Shown here: positions 62,127-64,000 of the stretch, piece after piece
Numbering within the stretch: the stretch's first letter is position 1
How the letters are laid out: every line of letters begins with the position of its first letter
NCBI RefSeq assembly: GCF_024494385.1
Contig: NZ_JAEVLT010000012.1
Location: 1 to 64,000 of the forward strand
DNA: 64,000 nt
Direction: 5' to 3'
Source of the DNA: Bacillus sp. EB600
GTDB lineage: Bacteria > Bacillota > Bacilli > Bacillales > Cytobacillaceae
Notes under the pieces: model-generated
Database searches by the model: none
Told to the model about the DNA's origin: nothing
Seen by the model: only the letters and a program-made list of their open reading frames with translations
Made by a program: the position numbers and the translations under genes

Positions 62127-62169
62127 GCTTTATAATTCTTTCAAAATTAAGAAGAAAGGTGTGATTTCC

Positions 62170-62403
62170 TTGATTATTGCACCGATGGCAATTAATTTTC
62201 TAGGCGTTAAAGTAAATGCTATCGACAATTCTTCCATACTAAATCTTGGACCAAACCAATATATTGATCAATTCACCTCATATAAAAGGAACCAAGGAGT
62301 TGGTGAACAAAACGGCGATCTTTCGCCAATCAATATTCCAATTTCCTGGGTGGTGGACCCTGATTTATCTGATAGTTATACAGCGAAAAACAGCCTTGTT
62401 TAA
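62170..62403 (+). CDS. GerPA/GerPF-like spore protein, copy B1
   Basis: 77 residues from TTG 62170 (GTG 62161 overlaps the GAAAGGTG site). IAPMAINFLGVKVNAID, NLGPNQYIDQ, SYKRNQGVGEQNGD and VVDPDLSDS follow the GerPF-like pattern of a small beta-rich protein with an N-x-G-D-like block. By hand count 52 of 77 residues are identical with copy B2 at 62838-63071. Confidence 0.72.
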   Translation: MIIAPMAINFLGVKVNAIDNSSILNLGPNQYIDQFTSYKRNQGVGEQNGDLSPINIPISWVVDPDLSDSYTAKNSLV

Positions 62404-62574
62404 GTGGGTTTTCCACTCAAAAAATCAACTGACTTTTTTGACTCAACCCTTACAATAGCCCTTCAGTTATTTTACTTACGCAATCTATTTTGATAAGCAA
62501 TAGCTTAACCGTCGTAGTGCCCCTCGAATATGTTCTTTAGCATCCTTTAAATTAACCATAAGGGGGAGATAAAG

Positions 62575-62832
62575 TTGCCGGTACCAGTTCCGTATATAAA
62601 TATAAACATTTGCGTTATCAAAATTAATTCATTTGAAAATGCTTCGGCTGTCAATATAGGCCAAAATTTATTAGCTGAATGGCATAACTCAGATAAAAAG
62701 AATCAGGGCTATGGCCAGAATTTCGGAGATTCAAGTGAGTTTGTTGCCAACCGGAGCTGTGTGGACGACCGCGACCAGATAGATTCTCCTTCTTCGTTCG
62801 AATCTGGACAAAATCCAAATTCATTGAGGTGA
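62575..62832 (+). CDS. GerPA/GerPF-like spore protein, copy A2
   Basis: 85 residues from TTG 62575, with AAGGGGGAGA eight bases upstream. It keeps VIKINSFENASAVNIGQN and DKKNQGYGQNFGD of copy A1, but the second half is diverged and longer (a Cys, several Asp, ending QNPNSLR). Only six bases separate it from copy B2, so the two are one unit. Confidence 0.7.
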   Translation: MPVPVPYININICVIKINSFENASAVNIGQNLLAEWHNSDKKNQGYGQNFGDSSEFVANRSCVDDRDQIDSPSSFESGQNPNSLR

Positions 62833-62837
62833 TCTAA

Positions 62838-63071
62838 TTGATTTTCGCACCGATGGTCGTCAACCTTTTAGGCATAAAGATCAATGTTCTTGACCATTCC
62901 TCCTTAATGAATATGGGTCCAAACCAATTTATTGACCAATTTGTTTCATACAAACGAAATCAAGGCTTCGGTGAACAAAATGGCGACCTTTCTCCCGTCA
63001 TTATTCCAATTTCCTGTATCATTGACTCTGATATAAGCGACAGTTGGACAGCAAAAAACAGTATAATATAA
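62838..63071 (+). CDS. GerPA/GerPF-like spore protein, copy B2
   Basis: 77 residues from TTG 62838, with TGAGGTG eight bases upstream. FAPMVVNLLGIKINVLD, MGPNQFIDQ, SYKRNQGFGEQNGD and IIDSDISDS align end to end with copy B1. It closes the A-B-A-B cluster and is followed by a strong terminator. Confidence 0.72.
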   Translation: MIFAPMVVNLLGIKINVLDHSSLMNMGPNQFIDQFVSYKRNQGFGEQNGDLSPVIIPISCIIDSDISDSWTAKNSII

Positions 63072-63110
63072 CCATAAAACTAGTGGTGCCACCAGTAATA
63101 AATTACAAAT

Positions 63111-63153
63111 AACAAAACAACACGACAGCTTAGGCTGCCGTGTTGTTTTGTTA
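63111..63153 (+). terminator. terminator of the GerPA/GerPF-like cluster
   Basis: AACAAAACAACACG and CGTGTTGTTTTGTT form a long stem with an inner CAGC/GCTG part and TTAG loop. Marks the end of the four-gene unit. Confidence 0.88.
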
Positions 63154-63388
63154 TACAGATGGCTATCTAGCTGTTCAAACGGGAAATCAAACAAATTCTA
63201 AAAGGTCGAAACCTATATAAAGATCGTGGTACAACATTTTAGCAATCTATCGAAAGCCTTGAATAGGTATTTAGTCATTAATTGTCAATTAATATTCACA
63301 GTTACCAAGTTTAATTTAGTACTTACTATGCTATTATTTTCCTATAAATTATGAATTCAGAATGTACTTTACTATAAAAGTGAGTGTG

Positions 63389-63574
63389 ATGGATTCCATG
63401 CTACGTTTGGATGAGTTGCAATATAAAAGAGGGCTGCTTCAAAAAATTGAGTCACTTAGAATACAGCTAACCCATATTGGAATTGAAAAGGGGTTTAATG
63501 ACAAAAAAAACATAGAAATAAGTCAAGAGCTTGACAATTATATTTTAAAATACCAATCTCTTAAAACCTATTAG
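63389..63574 (+). CDS. Spo0E-like sporulation phosphatase
   Basis: 61 residues from ATG 63389; the frame is open from ATG 63362, and the site is weak for either. The Spo0E family core is clear: two helices with KIESLRIQLTHIGIEKGF and the signature ISQELDNYILKY (S-Q-x-L-D). Spo0E-type proteins remove phosphate from Spo0A~P and so delay sporulation. Located between the spore protein cluster and an Sda-like gene. Confidence 0.82.
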   Translation: MDSMLRLDELQYKRGLLQKIESLRIQLTHIGIEKGFNDKKNIEISQELDNYILKYQSLKTY

Positions 63575-63709
63575 CTAATGTACAATTACTACTATCACTT
63601 TTGTTAAAAATTCATATCTTTATGACTTATTTGTGAATTATTGTCTTTTTACCCCCAAAAAAATATTTAATTAGATAATCCATATTATAAGAAAAAAGAG
63701 GGATCTATT

Positions 63710-63853
63710 TTGGAATCTTTGCAAATGTTACAAGACAATTTACTAATAAAGGCCTACAAAAGTGCGGTACAATTAAAACTTTCAAGTGATTTTATTACTC
63801 TTCTCACAGATGAAATCGAAAAAAGAAATCTTTTCATTATCGATTTAGCCTAA
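63710..63853 (+). CDS. Sda-like sporulation kinase inhibitor
   Basis: 47 residues from TTG 63710, with AGAGGGAT upstream. LQDNLLIKAYKSAVQLKLSS then DFITLLTDEIEKRNL fits the Sda helical hairpin, whose B. subtilis form reads LSDELLIESY...DFIELIENEIKRR. Sda binds KinA and KinB and blocks their autophosphorylation when DNA replication is disturbed. It lacks an obvious DnaA-box array upstream, so whether it senses replication is unknown. Confidence 0.78.
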   Translation: MESLQMLQDNLLIKAYKSAVQLKLSSDFITLLTDEIEKRNLFIIDLA

Positions 63854-64000
63854 ACAAAAAGCAGGTTCTATATCATAATCAATACAAACTGAATTTAGTT
63901 TTGATTAAACCAACCTCAAAAAAAAAAAACGAAACCACGAAGATTATTGATTTTTATATAAATAAAATTATTTCTTATTAATTTTTCATTAAACGACGGG

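Overview
The window reads as chromosome of an endospore-forming, low-G+C Firmicute of the Bacillaceae (Bacillus/Neobacillus type). The evidence is the spore coat genes cotG, cotH and cotB, the germination hydrolase cwlJ, GerPA/GerPF-like proteins, Spo0E- and Sda-like proteins, sporulenol synthase, the ccpN-yqfL-ppdK locus, strong AGGAGG-type ribosome binding sites and Bacillus-type riboswitches. I saw no rRNA, tRNA, CRISPR array, prophage or intact transposase. All family names come from reading motifs; no database search was run.

Layout. 1-1,700 is decayed DNA: a possible structured-RNA remnant, the 3' end of a broken small gene, and a frameshifted D-Ala-D-Ala carboxypeptidase (PBP4 type). 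1,778-6,664 holds a nitroreductase and the divergent cotG/cotH-cotB spore coat locus plus a further CotB-like gene. 6,854-14,010 runs leftward: a SUV3-like helicase, a small YbxH-like protein, and the gluconeogenic operon ccpN-yqfL-ppdK. 14,248-21,817 contains a YitT protein, a methyltransferase, exoA, ppiB, a membrane protein, yppC, the divergent sqhC, and mug. 21,944-28,997 has a three-gene apbE flavinylation operon, a two-component system, a second YitT protein, an FAD oxidoreductase, cwlJ and a DUF421 protein.

29,374-36,300 has guanine-riboswitch-controlled xpt-pbuX, then an OpuF-type compatible-solute ABC importer beside a GntR-RCK_C regulator that resembles the c-di-AMP sensor BusR, then an M50 protease. 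36,393-46,731 includes a nitroreductase, a NUDIX hydrolase, a deacetylase, a methyltransferase, rubrerythrin with a DUF3501 protein, a VanY-type carboxypeptidase, the cold-shock desaturase system des-desKR, an N-acetyltransferase and ykuK. 46,840-53,279 is rich in RNA control: an Ile T-box before ilvA, an M-box (Mg2+) before a DUF1003 membrane protein, and a TPP riboswitch before thiC, plus an RraA-like protein and a gamma carbonic anhydrase. 53,325-58,929 is a signalling cluster: hybrid kinase, CheR, receiver-PAS kinase.

59,171-63,853 is a second sporulation region: two extra CotG-like Ser/Arg repeat proteins, a duplicated pair of GerPA/GerPF-like genes, a Spo0E-like phosphatase and an Sda-like kinase inhibitor. 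CotH is a protein kinase whose known substrates are CotB and CotG. The three Ser/Arg-rich CotG-type proteins and the Ser/Arg tail of CotB therefore suggest an enlarged phospho-coat system, split between two ends of the window. Many small sporulation genes appear to start at TTG.
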